From the NCBI GenBank assembly GCA_013364255.1, contig CP054936.1, positions 3,378,853 to 3,442,852 of the forward strand: a DNA stretch of 64,000 nt. Reading direction: 5' to 3'. Below, one piece after another: positions 8,362 to 17,865 of the stretch. The position numbers were made by a program, and so were the translations under genes. The notes under the pieces were generated by a model, which did no database searches, was not told where the DNA came from, and worked only from the letters and a program-made list of their open reading frames with translations. Origin of the DNA: Streptomyces seoulensis. Lineage in GTDB: Bacteria > Actinomycetota > Actinomycetes > Streptomycetales > Streptomycetaceae. Each line of letters starts with the position of its first letter. Positions within the stretch are counted from its first letter, which is position 1.

Positions 8362-9413
8362 CCGCGCTCCCAGAATGCAGGACCGACGGGCTCCTCGAAG
8401 TCGCCGAGCGCCTGGAGGTAACCCTCGCTGTCCACGCCGATGCGCAGCTGCGGCAGGGCGTGTCCGGCGGGGCCGAAGATCACTCGGGCACCGTCGGAGA
8501 GGTCGAAGGTGGACTGGTGGCACGGGCACAGCACGTGGTGCGTCTGCTGCTCGTACAGGGAGATCGGGCAGCCCACGTGGGTGCAGATCTTCGAGTACGC
8601 CACGACGCCCTCGTGCGACCACTCCAGCTCGCGCTTGTCCTTGATGTTGTCCGGCTGGAGCCGGACGATCATCAGGGCCGCCTTGGCGATCTCGGTCTGG
8701 AACTCCTCATCGGTCTCCTTCAGCCCGTCGGGCATGGCGAAGGTGAGCGAGCCGACCGCGACGTCCTCGGGACGCAGCGGCTGGTTGGTGTTCATGTTGA
8801 CCAGGCGCTTGCCCTTGGACCACATGGTGTGCCGCAGCGACTCCTTGGGCAGCGGGCCCAGGTCGCGCAGCAGGAACAGACCGGACAGCGGCACCAGGGT
8901 GAGCGCGCCCAGCATGGTGTTGCGGATCAGCGGCCGGCGGCCGATCACCGACTCCTTGGCGCCCTGCTTGAAGTCCGCGTGGACCTTGGCGCGGACCTCG
9001 GGCGACGCCTCGATCGGGTGCCGCTCGTCGGCGACCTCCGCGTCCGACATCAGGGTGCGGGCCCAGTGGACCGCGCCCGCGCCGATGCAGAACAGCGCCA
9101 CGCCCAGGGTCAGGCCGAGCGCGAAGTTCATCGCGCTGACGTGGCCGATCGGGAAGACGTAGACGACCTTGTCGTTCGGGATCGTCACGTACGAGGCGAT
9201 GAAGCCGACGGTGGCCAGCATGGACACCGTGAACAGCAGGGCGACGACGCGCTCGGACCGCTTGGCGGCCCGCTCGTCGATGTCCTGGATCCGGTGCTCG
9301 TGCGGGGGCAGGCCGGGGTCGGCGAACGGGTTCTTCTCGTCCGCGGCCTTCACGGCGCCGTGCGTGCCGTGCTCGGCAGGCAGGTTCTCTTCTGGAATGT
9401 CTTGGCTACTCAT
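8358..9413 (-). CDS. qcrA: Cytochrome bc1 complex Rieske iron-sulfur subunit
   Basis: QcrA carries the Rieske [2Fe-2S] cluster that passes electrons from quinol to QcrC. The 351-residue protein has the cluster motifs CTHVGC and CPCHQST near its C-terminus. It has three N-terminal transmembrane segments, the actinobacterial form, rather than one. The ATG at 9413 overlaps the qcrC stop (ATGA), so qcrC, qcrA and qcrB appear translationally coupled. Confidence 0.96.
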   Translation of the reverse strand: MSSQDIPEENLPAEHGTHGAVKAADEKNPFADPGLPPHEHRIQDIDERAAKRSERVVALLFTVSMLATVGFIASYVTIPNDKVVYVFPIGHVSAMNFALGLTLGVALFCIGAGAVHWARTLMSDAEVADERHPIEASPEVRAKVHADFKQGAKESVIGRRPLIRNTMLGALTLVPLSGLFLLRDLGPLPKESLRHTMWSKGKRLVNMNTNQPLRPEDVAVGSLTFAMPDGLKETDEEFQTEIAKAALMIVRLQPDNIKDKRELEWSHEGVVAYSKICTHVGCPISLYEQQTHHVLCPCHQSTFDLSDGARVIFGPAGHALPQLRIGVDSEGYLQALGDFEEPVGPAFWERG

Positions 9414-10219
9414 GACTTCTTGGCCTTTGCGGTCCGAGCGGCGACCCACACGGCGACGGCGACCAACAGGCCGAGGCCGAAGATCCACGCGAACAGACCC
9501 TCGCTGACCGGCCCGAGGCCGCCCAGTTCGAGACCGCCGGGGTTCTCGGTCTTGTCGCTGTTGACCGCGTTCAGGTACGCGATGATGTCCTTCTTGTTCT
9601 TCTCCGACATCGTGGTGTCGGGGAAGGAGGGCATGTTCTGCGGGCCGGTCTGCATGGCCTCGTAGATGTGCTTCGGCTGGACGCCGTCGAGGTCCGGGGC
9701 GAACTTGCCGTGTGTGAGCGCACCGCCCTTGCCGGTGAAGTTGTGGCACTGCGCGCAGTTGGTGCGGAACAGCTCGCCGCCCTTGGCGATGTCCGCGCCC
9801 TCCGGGCTGTACTGGTTCTTCGTCGGCACGACGGGACCGGCGCCCAGGGAGGCGATGTACGCCGCCAGCTGGTCGATCTCGGCCTGGCTGTAGATGACCT
9901 TCTTGCGCGGGACCTGCGCGCTCGGCTGCTGCGCGGGCATACGGCCGGTGCCGACCTGGAAGTCGACGGCCGCGGCGCCCACGCCCACGAGGCTGGGACC
10001 GTCAGTGGTGCCCTGACCGCCCGTGCCGTGGCAGCTTGCACAGCCGACCGCGTAGAGCTTCTTGCCCTCCTCGATCGTGAGGGACTGGGCCGAGTCGTCG
10101 GCCTTCGCCTTGCTCGCGGGCGCGAACGCGGTGTACAGCCCCCCCGTGGCCGCCAGCGCGAGAAGTAGGACGACGACCGCCGCCAGCGGATGGCGTCGTC
10201 GTGCGGAGAGCTTTTTCAC
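9410..10219 (-). CDS. qcrC: Di-haem cytochrome c subunit of bc1 complex
   Basis: QcrC replaces a soluble cytochrome c and hands electrons directly to the aa3 oxidase. The 269-residue protein has a signal anchor (residues ~10-30), two c-type haem sites CASCH (near 60) and CAQCH (near 158), and a C-terminal membrane helix (FAWIFGLGLLVAVAVWVA). Methionines such as MPAQQP and NMPSFP are candidate sixth ligands. It starts with GTG at 10219, with GGGG upstream, 61 bp after ctaE. Confidence 0.95.
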   Translation of the reverse strand: MKKLSARRRHPLAAVVVLLLALAATGGLYTAFAPASKAKADDSAQSLTIEEGKKLYAVGCASCHGTGGQGTTDGPSLVGVGAAAVDFQVGTGRMPAQQPSAQVPRKKVIYSQAEIDQLAAYIASLGAGPVVPTKNQYSPEGADIAKGGELFRTNCAQCHNFTGKGGALTHGKFAPDLDGVQPKHIYEAMQTGPQNMPSFPDTTMSEKNKKDIIAYLNAVNSDKTENPGGLELGGLGPVSEGLFAWIFGLGLLVAVAVWVAARTAKAKKS

Positions 10220-10280
10220 GGATTACCCCGGTGTCAGGATCTTCTGCGTCGATGCGTTGCGTACTGAGGTCGGTTCGTCG

Positions 10281-10901
10281 CTACTTGATCAGGTAGATCG
10301 TGGCGAAGAGGCCGATCCAGACGACGTCGACGAAGTGCCAGTAGTAGGACACGACGATGGCCGCGGTCGCCTGCTCGTGGGTGAACCTCCGGGCCGCGTA
10401 GGTGCGGCCGAGGACCAGCAGGAAGGCGATGAGACCGCCCGTCACGTGCAGGCCGTGGAAGCCGGTGGTCAGGTAGAACACCGAGCCGTACGGGTCGGAG
10501 GACAGGGAGAGCCCGTCCTCCTTCACCAGGCTGGTGTACTCGTAGATCTGACCGCCGATGAAGATCGCACCCATGATGAAGGTGACGATGAACCAGCCCC
10601 GGAGCTTCTTCACGTCACCGCGCTCGGCGGCGAAGACGCCGAGCTGGCAGGTGAGCGAGGAGAGCACCAGGATCGTGGTGTTCGCCGACGAGAAGGGGAC
10701 GTTGAGGTGGTCCGCCATCTCCTTCCAGTGCGCCGGACCCGTCACCGATCGCAGGGTGAAGTACATCGCGAAGAGGGCCGCGAAGAACATCAGCTCGGAA
10801 CTCAGCCAGATGATGGTTCCGACGCTGGTGAGGTTCGGCCGGTTGACCGACGGGTGCGCGTGCCCGGTTTCTACTGTCGTTGCTGTCGCCACGACCGACA
10901 T
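10281..10901 (-). CDS. ctaE: Cytochrome c oxidase subunit III
   Basis: A 206-residue subunit III with five membrane helices. Recognisable segments include [32 protein letters not shown] and [14 protein letters not shown]. It is the first gene of the ctaE-qcrCAB operon. The ATG at 10901 has no clear ribosome site and lies inside a perfect palindrome (10892-10912). An in-frame GTG 9 bp downstream is an alternative start. Confidence 0.95.
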   Translation of the reverse strand: MSVVATATTVETGHAHPSVNRPNLTSVGTIIWLSSELMFFAALFAMYFTLRSVTGPAHWKEMADHLNVPFSSANTTILVLSSLTCQLGVFAAERGDVKKLRGWFIVTFIMGAIFIGGQIYEYTSLVKEDGLSLSSDPYGSVFYLTTGFHGLHVTGGLIAFLLVLGRTYAARRFTHEQATAAIVVSYYWHFVDVVWIGLFATIYLIK

Positions 10902-10912
10902 TATGTCGGTCG
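10892..10912. promoter_or_regulatory. Perfect 10-bp-arm palindrome over the ctaE start codon
   Basis: CGACCGACAT and ATGTCGGTCG flank a single central T. The ctaE ATG lies inside it. It could be a repressor operator acting on the respiratory operon or a translation-controlling hairpin. The regulator is unknown. Confidence 0.5.
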
Positions 10913-11005
10913 CTTATCCCGCCCTCACTCCGGGGGGTGCCGTTCGGAGTGTCTGGGGGGTGTGTCCAGCCCGTATGGCCCATCGAAGGGGTGTTCCAAG
11001 CGGTG

Positions 11006-11032
11006 TTGACCGGGAGTGCGGAGGAGTAGCAT
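11006..11032 (+). promoter_or_regulatory. Putative promoter of the receiver-like gene
   Basis: TTGACC (11006-11011) and TAGCAT (11027-11032) have a short 15-16 nt spacer. They lie about 75 bp upstream of the ATG at 11105. The spacer is shorter than ideal. Confidence 0.35.
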
Positions 11033-11104
11033 CCGCGCCATCGGTACCCGGAAGTTCCCGATGAGTTCTCCGACCAAGGCTGTTCCGAGATGCGTGGAGG
11101 AACA

Positions 11105-11506
11105 ATGCAGGCGACCGCCACGGTGCTGGTCTACAGCGACGACGCAGGCACCCGGGAGCAGGTGCGGCTGGCCACCGGCCGCAGGCCGGCCCAGGACGCG
11201 CCTGTGGTGGAGTTCCTGGAGTGCGCCACGCCCGCCGCGGTGCTCAAGGAGCTGGACAAGGGCGGGATCGACGTCTGCGTCCTGGACGGCGAGGCCGTGC
11301 CCATGGGCGGCATGGGGCTGTGCCGCCAGATCAAGGACGAGGTGTTCCGGTGCCCGCCGGTGCTGCTGCTGATCGGCCGGCCGCAGGACGCGTGGCTGGC
11401 CACCTGGAGCCGCGCGGACGCCGCGGTGACGCTGCCGGTGGAGCCGGTGGAGTTCGCGTCGGCGCTGGCCGCGCTGCTGCGGAAAAGAGTCTCCGTGAGC
11501 GCGTGA
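11105..11506 (+). CDS. Response-regulator receiver-like protein, no output domain
   Basis: A 133-residue single-domain protein resembling CheY-type receivers. It has a VLVYSDDAG start with an acidic pair (Asp12-13), LDGEAVPMGGMGLCRQIKDE with Asp61 at the phosphorylation position, and a LLLIGR strand. The usual Lys-Pro near the C-terminus is replaced by TLPVEPVEF, so it may be a pseudo-receiver. GTGGAGG lies 6 nt before the ATG. It stands between the two respiratory operons and faces away from ctaE. A link to respiration is only suggested by position. Confidence 0.75.
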   Translation: MQATATVLVYSDDAGTREQVRLATGRRPAQDAPVVEFLECATPAAVLKELDKGGIDVCVLDGEAVPMGGMGLCRQIKDEVFRCPPVLLLIGRPQDAWLATWSRADAAVTLPVEPVEFASALAALLRKRVSVSA

Positions 11507-11550
11507 CGGGCTCGTGCGGCGCCTGACGGAGTTCCACGGCGCCTGACAGC

Positions 11551-11594
11551 CCGGGACGGCCCCCGCGGCCTCGTGACCGCGGGGGCCGTCCCGG
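11551..11594. terminator. Bidirectional terminator hairpin
   Basis: A perfect 18-bp stem (11551-11568 with 11577-11594) with an 8-nt loop lies between the convergent receiver-like gene and the L,D-transpeptidase. Confidence 0.8.
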
Positions 11595-11618
11595 GGCTCC
11601 CGTCCTACAGGCTCGGTC

Positions 11619-12881
11619 CTACAGGCTCTGGGGGCGCAGCCGGGTGGTGTCGCCCTGGGGGGAGCCCTGGGCGCCGGTGAGGGCGCTGCCCTGGACCCAC
11701 TTGTCCCAGGACAGGTTCCAGTCGCCGAAGCCGTTGTCGAAGGTCTCCATCTGCTGGCCGGCGGAGTTCACCACCTGGACGACGTCGCCCTCGTGGATGT
11801 TGTCGAAGAACCACTTGGCGTTCGGGGTGCTCATCCCGGTGCAGCCGTGGCTGACGTTGGCGCTGCCCTGGGAGCCCACGGACCAGGGGGCCGCGTGGAC
11901 GAACTCGCCGCTCCAGGTCACCCGGGTGGCGTAGTAGACGGGCAGGTCGTAGGAGTCCGAGGAGCCCGCGGCGATGCCGACGGTGGTGCTCTTCATCCGC
12001 ACGAAGTACTGCTTGGCCAGGACGACCTTGACGCCGTTGCGGGTCTCGAAGCCGGGCTTGCCCGTGGTGACGGGGATCTCCCGGACCTTCTCGTCGTTGC
12101 GGTAGAGCGTCAGCCGGTGCGTGGCGGCGTCCGTGAGGGCGATGACGCGGTCGCCGGTGGTGATGGTCAGCGGCTTGGCGGCGGCGCCCCACAGCTGGTC
12201 GTTGATCCGGATGTTCTCCAGGTTGCTGCGCACCTCGACGGTGGCGTCGGCCGGCCAGTAGTCCCGCGGGCGGTAGTGCAGCTGCTTGTCGTCCACCCAG
12301 TACCAGGAGCCCTGCACGGCGGGGGTGGACTCCACCCTCAGGCCGCGCTCCACGATGGCGCGCTGGGCCTTGTCCCGGATGGGCTGGTCCAGTTGGGCGA
12401 CGATGGGCTCGCCGACGCCGTAGGTGCCCGCCTCCGGCCCGAACTCCACGTTCAGGCGCTTGAGGGTGGCGGGCTTGCTGGTGTCCACGGTGAGGACCTT
12501 GCGGCCGGGTGCGCCGTCGCCGTCCTCCGTGCTCACCGTGACCGAGTAGTGGGCTCCGGCGGCCAGGGGCGAGGTGCTGTGCCAGCGGGCGCCGTCGGCG
12601 TCCAGTTCGCCCGAGACGCGGCGGCCCGTGGTGTCCACGGCCGTGACGTCCGTGATGCGGCCGTCCGAGCCCTCTGCGGTGACCACCAGGGGCTTGTCCG
12701 GGTCGGCCTGTTTCCCGGCCTCCGTGGGGCCGCTGACGGAGATCTGGTCCGCCGCGTCGTACGGGGCGGTGGCCAGGGGATTGCCGCCGGCGCCGCAAGC
12801 GGTGGCGCCCGCGCCGAGGGCGGCCACCAACAGGGCACGGCTGACGACGGTGCGAGTACGCGTGCGCGGAGTGGTGCTCAT
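11619..12881 (-). CDS. L,D-transpeptidase lipoprotein with Ig-like domains
   Basis: This enzyme makes 3-3 cross-links in peptidoglycan. The 420-residue protein starts with a signal ending in a lipobox (LGAGATAC near residue 29). It has two Ig-like modules (about residues 45-230) and then a YkuD catalytic domain with HAAPWSVG and the active SHGCTGMS, the catalytic Cys being about residue 347. The layout matches mycobacterial LdtMt2-type enzymes. No ribosome site is visible. TAGCGT lies 6 nt before the ATG, so the mRNA may be leaderless. Confidence 0.92.
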   Translation of the reverse strand: MSTTPRTRTRTVVSRALLVAALGAGATACGAGGNPLATAPYDAADQISVSGPTEAGKQADPDKPLVVTAEGSDGRITDVTAVDTTGRRVSGELDADGARWHSTSPLAAGAHYSVTVSTEDGDGAPGRKVLTVDTSKPATLKRLNVEFGPEAGTYGVGEPIVAQLDQPIRDKAQRAIVERGLRVESTPAVQGSWYWVDDKQLHYRPRDYWPADATVEVRSNLENIRINDQLWGAAAKPLTITTGDRVIALTDAATHRLTLYRNDEKVREIPVTTGKPGFETRNGVKVVLAKQYFVRMKSTTVGIAAGSSDSYDLPVYYATRVTWSGEFVHAAPWSVGSQGSANVSHGCTGMSTPNAKWFFDNIHEGDVVQVVNSAGQQMETFDNGFGDWNLSWDKWVQGSALTGAQGSPQGDTTRLRPQSL

Positions 12882-12887
12882 GGCAGC

Positions 12888-12893
12888 ACGCTA
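12888..12893 (-). promoter_or_regulatory. -10 element implying a leaderless mRNA (L,D-transpeptidase)
   Basis: TAGCGT is separated by 6 nt from the ATG at 12881. No Shine-Dalgarno sequence lies between. No convincing -35 was found. Confidence 0.45.
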
Positions 12894-12977
12894 GGTAGCT
12901 CCGTCGACTTCGGCGCGATAAGTCGTCCGTTCGGGCGACGCTCGTACGGCTGCCGTACGGTCGCGGGCGGAAACGGC

Positions 12978-13015
12978 GGGAGCCCGGACCCTCCGTGCGG
13001 AGGGTCCGGGCTCCC
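12978..13015 (-). terminator. Terminator of the ctaCDF operon
   Basis: Perfect 18-bp complementary arms (12978-12995 and 12998-13015) follow the ctaF stop by about 20 bp. Confidence 0.75.
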
Positions 13016-13033
13016 GGGGCCGAGCGGGTGTCG

Positions 13034-13432
13034 CTACTGGGTGCGGTTCTCACCGCGGTAGTACTCGAACACCCAGCCCCACAGACCGATCAGCACCAGC
13101 GGGGCGCCGAAGTACAGCAGCCACCAGCCGAGCGCCACGCCGAGGAAGGCGAGCGCGCCGCCGACGCCGAGGGCGAGCGGCTGCCAGCTGTGCGGGCTGA
13201 AGAAGCCCAGCTCACCGGCGTCGTCCGCGACGTCGGCCTCCTTGTTGTCCTGAGCGCCGGCGTCCACCCGCTTGGCCGTGAAGCCGAGGTAGAAGCCGAC
13301 CATGATGCTCAGGCCGAAGGAGAGGAAGAGCGCCGTGGTGCCGGCCGGCTCCTTGGACCACAGGCCGTAGACGACGGCCATGACCAGGAGGAAGGCGGCC
13401 AGCCAGATGAACAGCTTGCCCTGGATCTTCAC
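13034..13432 (-). CDS. ctaF: Cytochrome c oxidase subunit IV
   Basis: The small actinobacterial aa3 oxidase subunit, 132 residues with four hydrophobic segments (two near the N-terminus and two after the acidic loop around residues 55-80). [14 protein letters not shown] motif precedes the second pair. GTG at 13432 overlaps the ctaD stop (GTGA), so it is coupled to ctaD. Confidence 0.93.
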   Translation of the reverse strand: MKIQGKLFIWLAAFLLVMAVVYGLWSKEPAGTTALFLSFGLSIMVGFYLGFTAKRVDAGAQDNKEADVADDAGELGFFSPHSWQPLALGVGGALAFLGVALGWWLLYFGAPLVLIGLWGWVFEYYRGENRTQ

Positions 13433-15168
13433 TTGCCGGCCTCCTTGCCGCCGGCGAGCGCCGCCTTCTCGCCGTGACCGGCGTTCTCGAGCTGGTCGAG
13501 CGCGGCGATCTCCGGGTGGTGCAGGTCGAACGCCGGGGATTCACTGCGGATCCGCGGCAGGGTGAGGAAGTTGTGCCGCGGCGGCGGGCAGGAGGTCGCC
13601 CACTCCAGGGAGCGGCCGTAGCCCCACGGGTCGTCGACGCCGACCGGCTTGCCGTACTTGGCCGTCTTCCACACGTTGTAGAAGAACGGCAGGATCGACA
13701 GGCCGAGCACGAACGAGAAGATCGTCGAGATCGTGTTCAGGGCGGTGAAGCCGTCGGCCGCCAGGTAGTCGGCGTACCGGCGCGGCATGCCCTCGGCGCC
13801 CAGCCAGTGCTGGATGAGGAAGGTGCCGTGGAAGCCGATGAACAGCAGCCAGAAGGTCATCTTGCCGAGGCGCTCGTCCAGCATCTTGCCGGTGAACTTC
13901 GGCCACCAGAAGTGGAAGCCGGAGAACATCGCGAAGACGACCGTGCCGAAGACGACGTAGTGGAAGTGGGCCACCACGAAGTACGAGTCGGAGATGTGGA
14001 AGTCCATCGGGGGCGAGGCCAGGATGACGCCGGTCAGACCACCGAAGGTGAAGGTGATCAGGAAGCCGGTCGCCCAGAGCATCGGCGTCTCGAAGGACAG
14101 CGAGCCCTTCCACATGGTGCCGATCCAGTTGAAGAACTTCACACCGGTCGGTACCGCGATCAGGAAGGTCATGAAGGAGAAGAACGGCAGCAGCACACCG
14201 CCGGTGACGTACATGTGGTGCGCCCACACGGTCACGGACAGACCCGCGATGGCGATGGTCGCGCCGATCAGACCCATGTAGCCGAACATCGGCTTGCGGG
14301 AGAAGACCGGGATGACCTCACTGATGATGCCGAAGAACGGCAGCGCGATGATGTACACCTCTGGATGGCCGAAGAACCAGAAGAGGTGTTGCCACAGCAG
14401 GGCTCCGCCGTTGGCGGCGTCGAAGACGTGGGCGCCGAACTTGCGGTCGGCCTCCAGCGCGAACAGGGCCGCGGCCAGCACGGGGAAGGCCAGCAGGACG
14501 AGCACCGCGGTGAGCAGCACGTTCCACACGAAGATCGGCATGCGGAACATGGTCATGCCCGGCGCGCGCATGCAGATGATCGTGGTGATGAAGTTGACCG
14601 AACCGAGGATCGTGCCGAAGCCGGAGAAGGCCAGACCCATGATCCACATGTCGCCGCCGATGCCCGGCGAGTGCACCGCGTCGGAGAGCGGGGCGTAGGC
14701 GAACCAGCCGAAGTCGGCGGCGCCCTGCGGGGTGAGGAAGCCACCCACCGCGATCAGCGAGCCGAACAGGTACAGCCAGTAGGCGAACATGTTCAGCCGC
14801 GGGAAGGCCACGTCCGGCGCGCCGATCTGGAGCGGCATGATCCAGTTCGTGAAGCCGGCGAACAGCGGCGTCGCGAACATCAGCAGCATGATCGTGCCGT
14901 GCATCGTGAACGCCTGGTTGAACTGCTCGTTCGACATGAACTGCAGACCGGGGCGGGCCAGCTCGGCGCGCATCAGCAGCGCCATCACGCCGCCGATGCA
15001 GAAGAACGCGAACGACGTGACGAGGTACAGCGTGCCGATCGTCTTGTGGTCGGTGGTCGTCAGCCACTTGATCACGACGCTGCCGGGTTGCTTGCGCCGC
15101 ACCGGCTGCTCACTCTCGAAAGAGCCCTCAGCCGCGGCGGCACCCTGAGGTTCGTTGAGGATGCTCAC
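13429..15168 (-). CDS. ctaD: Cytochrome c oxidase subunit I
   Basis: The catalytic subunit that reduces oxygen at the haem a3-CuB centre and pumps protons. The 579-residue protein has twelve membrane helices and the ligand motifs FTMHGTIM (haem a), [14 protein letters not shown] (CuB His and the His-Tyr pair), [10 protein letters not shown] (CuB) and [11 protein letters not shown] (haems a3 and a). The GTG start overlaps the ctaC stop by 4 bp. Confidence 0.97.
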   Translation of the reverse strand: MSILNEPQGAAAAEGSFESEQPVRRKQPGSVVIKWLTTTDHKTIGTLYLVTSFAFFCIGGVMALLMRAELARPGLQFMSNEQFNQAFTMHGTIMLLMFATPLFAGFTNWIMPLQIGAPDVAFPRLNMFAYWLYLFGSLIAVGGFLTPQGAADFGWFAYAPLSDAVHSPGIGGDMWIMGLAFSGFGTILGSVNFITTIICMRAPGMTMFRMPIFVWNVLLTAVLVLLAFPVLAAALFALEADRKFGAHVFDAANGGALLWQHLFWFFGHPEVYIIALPFFGIISEVIPVFSRKPMFGYMGLIGATIAIAGLSVTVWAHHMYVTGGVLLPFFSFMTFLIAVPTGVKFFNWIGTMWKGSLSFETPMLWATGFLITFTFGGLTGVILASPPMDFHISDSYFVVAHFHYVVFGTVVFAMFSGFHFWWPKFTGKMLDERLGKMTFWLLFIGFHGTFLIQHWLGAEGMPRRYADYLAADGFTALNTISTIFSFVLGLSILPFFYNVWKTAKYGKPVGVDDPWGYGRSLEWATSCPPPRHNFLTLPRIRSESPAFDLHHPEIAALDQLENAGHGEKAALAGGKEAGK

Positions 15169-16124
15169 AGGTTGTTCGTCTCCCGGTTCTTCTCGTGGCT
15201 CGTCTGCGCGATGCCGGCGGGAACGTAACCGGTCTGCCCCTTCTTAGCGAGGTCCTTGAGGTGCTGCTCGTAACGGTCCGGCGAGACGACCTTCACGTTG
15301 AACAGCATCCGGGAGTGGTCCTGGCCGCAGAGCTCGGCGCACTTGCCCCGGAAGGTGCCCTCCTGGTTGGGGGTCACCTGGAAGGAGTTGGTGTGGCCGG
15401 GGATGACGTCCATCTTCATCAGGAACGGCAGCACCCAGAACGAGTGGTTGACGTCCCGCGAGGTCAGGATGAAGCGGACGGTCTTGCCCTTGGGCAGCCA
15501 CAGGGTCGGGCCGGGGTTCCCGTTCTGCGGGTTCCGCGTGCCCGGGGTGCCGTAGTCGTAGACGCCGCCGGCATTGGCCGGGAAGTCGTTCTTGAACCGG
15601 TCCGGAATGGCCAGGAGGTTCTTGTCGGTCTTCGCGTCACCCGCGGAACCCGCGACGGGCGCCACGTAGTTGAAGGCCCAGCTCCACTGGTAGCCGACGA
15701 CGTTGACCGTGACGTCGGGCTTCTTGGATTCGTCGAGGAGCTTCGACTCGTCGCGGGCCGTGAAGTAGAACAGCACCGAGACGATGATGAGCGGGACGAC
15801 CGTGTACAGCGCCTCGATGGGCATGTTGTACCGGGTCTGCGGAGGGACCTCGACCTTGGTGCGGCTGCGCCGGTGGAAGAAAGCACTCCACAGGATCAGA
15901 CCCCACACCAGCACGCCGACCGCGATCGCGGCGGCCCAGGAGCCCTGCCACAGGGAGAGGATCCGCGGAGCCTCTTCCGTCGCGGGGGTGGGCATACCCA
16001 GCCGGGGGAAGTCCTTGTATGTGCAACCGGTTGCGGTCGCCAGGACCAGGCCCGCAGTCAGTGCCTGCAGCAGCTTCCGCCGCATCGGGCGCCGCGGCGA
16101 GCGGTCGGAGCCGTTGGGACTCAC
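15165..16124 (-). CDS. ctaC: Cytochrome c oxidase subunit II (CuA), lipoprotein
   Basis: This subunit receives electrons from QcrC through its CuA centre. The 319-residue protein has a lipobox-like ATATGC after the first hydrophobic stretch, two membrane helices, NHSFWVLPF, and the CuA ligands [12 protein letters not shown]. The GTG at 16124 is chosen because GGGAAGG lies about 8 nt upstream. The frame is open upstream to 16232 but that part is not protein-like. It leads the ctaC-ctaD-ctaF operon. TAGGGT at 16233-16238 is a possible -10. Confidence 0.93.
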   Translation of the reverse strand: MSPNGSDRSPRRPMRRKLLQALTAGLVLATATGCTYKDFPRLGMPTPATEEAPRILSLWQGSWAAAIAVGVLVWGLILWSAFFHRRSRTKVEVPPQTRYNMPIEALYTVVPLIIVSVLFYFTARDESKLLDESKKPDVTVNVVGYQWSWAFNYVAPVAGSAGDAKTDKNLLAIPDRFKNDFPANAGGVYDYGTPGTRNPQNGNPGPTLWLPKGKTVRFILTSRDVNHSFWVLPFLMKMDVIPGHTNSFQVTPNQEGTFRGKCAELCGQDHSRMLFNVKVVSPDRYEQHLKDLAKKGQTGYVPAGIAQTSHEKNRETNNL

Positions 16125-16431
16125 GTAGCGCCTTCCCGAGAGTCTCGCCCGCGCGGTTGGCTGCGGCCTGCCTTCTCGCTGGTCGGTCGCCGCCCTGCGT
16201 CGGGCAGGGGTTTGGATGTTTATGCGGACCAAACCCTACTGGACGCGTTCCGGCGGGTCGCGGGGAGGGGGGCCCAACGCGCCGCGGGTCACGCTGGAGG
16301 GTGGGATGCCCCTCGGTGGCGGGGTTTGCGCAGGTGTGCTGGGCGCCCAACGGGCCGGGGGCGTGCCGTTCGTGGCGCCGGCGGGCGGCTGGCGGCGGGG
16401 CGCGCGGTCCGCCGCGCGCCTGCGGGGCGCT

Positions 16432-16437
16432 TAGCGT
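16432..16437 (+). promoter_or_regulatory. -10 element implying a leaderless mRNA (desulfurase-TusA)
   Basis: TAGCGT lies 6 nt before the GTG at 16444, and no ribosome site is present. The rest of the 319-bp divergent gap (16125-16443) holds the ctaC leader and GC-rich sequence with no other recognisable element. Confidence 0.45.
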
Positions 16438-16443
16438 GGGCGT

Positions 16444-17820
16444 GTGGTCTATTTCGACGCCGCTTCCGGCGCTCCCCTGCATCCCGTCGCCCGGCAGGCC
16501 CTCGTCGCCTCCCTCGACGAGGGGTGGGCCGACCCCGCGCGGCTCTACAAGGAGGGGCGGCGGGCGCGGTTGCTGCTGGACGCGGCGCGGGAGGCGGCGG
16601 CCGAGGCGGTGGGCTGCCGGGCCGACGAGCTGACGTTCACCGCCTCCGGGACGCGGGCCGTGCACACGGGGATCGCGGGGGCGCTGGCCGGCCGGCGCCG
16701 CGTCGGGGATCACCTGATCGTGTCAGCCGTGGAGCACTCCTCGGTGCTCCATTCGGCCGAGGCGCACGAGGCGGCGGGCGGTTCGGTCACCCGGGTGCCG
16801 GTGGACCGGGGCGGCCGGGCGGACGCCGCGTCGTACGCCGGGGCGCTGCGCGCGGACACCGCGCTGGCCTGTCTTCAGTCGGCCAACCACGAGGTGGGCA
16901 CCGAGCAGCCGGTGGCGGAGGCGGCCGAGGTGTGCCGGGCGGCGGGGGTGCCGCTGCTGGTGGACGCGGCGCAGTCGCTGGGCTGGGGGCCGGTGGCGGG
17001 CGACTGGTCGCTGCTGACGGCGAGCGCGCACAAGTGGGGCGGGCCGCCGGGGGTCGGACTGCTCGCGGTGCGCAAGGGGGTGCGGTTCGCGGTGCGGGGG
17101 CCGGCCGACGAGCGGGAGTCGGGCCGGGCGGCCGGGTTCGAGAACATCCCGGCGATCGTGGCGGCGGCGGCCTCACTGCGGGCGGTGCGCGCCGAGGCGG
17201 CCGCTCAGGCGGTGCGGCTGCGGGAGTTGACGGAGCTGATCCGGGCGCGGGTGCCCGAGCTGGTGCCGGACGTGGAGGTGGTGGGCGATCCGGTGCGGCG
17301 GCTGCCGGGCATCGTCACCTTCTCCTGTCTCTACGTCGACGGCGAGGCGCTGCTGCACGAGCTGGACCGGGAGGGCTTCGCGGTCTCCTCCGGTTCCTCC
17401 TGCACCAGCGGCACGCTGACGCCGAGCCATGTGCTGCGGGCGATGGGGGTGCTGAGCGAGGGGAACGTGCGGGTGTCGCTGCCGGCCGGGACGTCCGCAC
17501 CGGACGTCGAGCGGTTCCTCGCGGTGCTGCCGGGGGCGGTGGCGGGGGTGCGGGAGAAGCTGGGGGCGCCCGCTCCGCGGGCGGCCGTGCGCCGGGCGGA
17601 ACTGGTGCTGGACGCGCTCGGCAAGCGCTGCCCCGTCCCGGTGATCGAGCTGGCCAAGGTGATCGGGGAGGTGCCGGTCGGCGGCACGGTGCGGGTCCTG
17701 GCCGACGACGCGGCGGCGCGGCTGGACATCCCGGCGTGGTGCGAGATGCGCGGGCAGGAGTACGTCGGCGAGGAGCCGGCGGACGAGGGCGCGGCCTACG
17801 TCGTCCGCCGGCTCTCCTGA
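16444..17820 (+). CDS. Cysteine desulfurase fused to TusA-like sulfurtransferase domain
   Basis: Two enzymes in one 458-residue chain. Residues 1 to ~375 are a NifS/IscS-type desulfurase: YFDAASGAPLHP, AVEHSSVL, QSANHEVGTEQP, VDAAQSLGW, SAHKWGGPPG (PLP lysine near 197), FENIPA and SSGSSCTSG (persulfide Cys near 320). Residues ~385-458 are a TusA/SirA fold with the sulfur-carrying Cys in KRCPVPVIEL (near 396). The fusion would pass sulfur from cysteine straight to the TusA domain. The final acceptor (Fe-S clusters, thio-modified tRNA or cofactors) is unknown. Confidence 0.9.
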   Translation: MVYFDAASGAPLHPVARQALVASLDEGWADPARLYKEGRRARLLLDAAREAAAEAVGCRADELTFTASGTRAVHTGIAGALAGRRRVGDHLIVSAVEHSSVLHSAEAHEAAGGSVTRVPVDRGGRADAASYAGALRADTALACLQSANHEVGTEQPVAEAAEVCRAAGVPLLVDAAQSLGWGPVAGDWSLLTASAHKWGGPPGVGLLAVRKGVRFAVRGPADERESGRAAGFENIPAIVAAAASLRAVRAEAAAQAVRLRELTELIRARVPELVPDVEVVGDPVRRLPGIVTFSCLYVDGEALLHELDREGFAVSSGSSCTSGTLTPSHVLRAMGVLSEGNVRVSLPAGTSAPDVERFLAVLPGAVAGVREKLGAPAPRAAVRRAELVLDALGKRCPVPVIELAKVIGEVPVGGTVRVLADDAAARLDIPAWCEMRGQEYVGEEPADEGAAYVVRRLS

Positions 17821-17865
17821 GGACGGCGCGGCGCGAGCCGTGCTCCCCGGGCGGCCGGGCGGCGG

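Noticed and set aside
10902..11104. Rex operator before the respiratory operons
   Set aside because: No TGTGAA-N6-TTCACA-like sequence was seen. The palindrome present has a different sequence.
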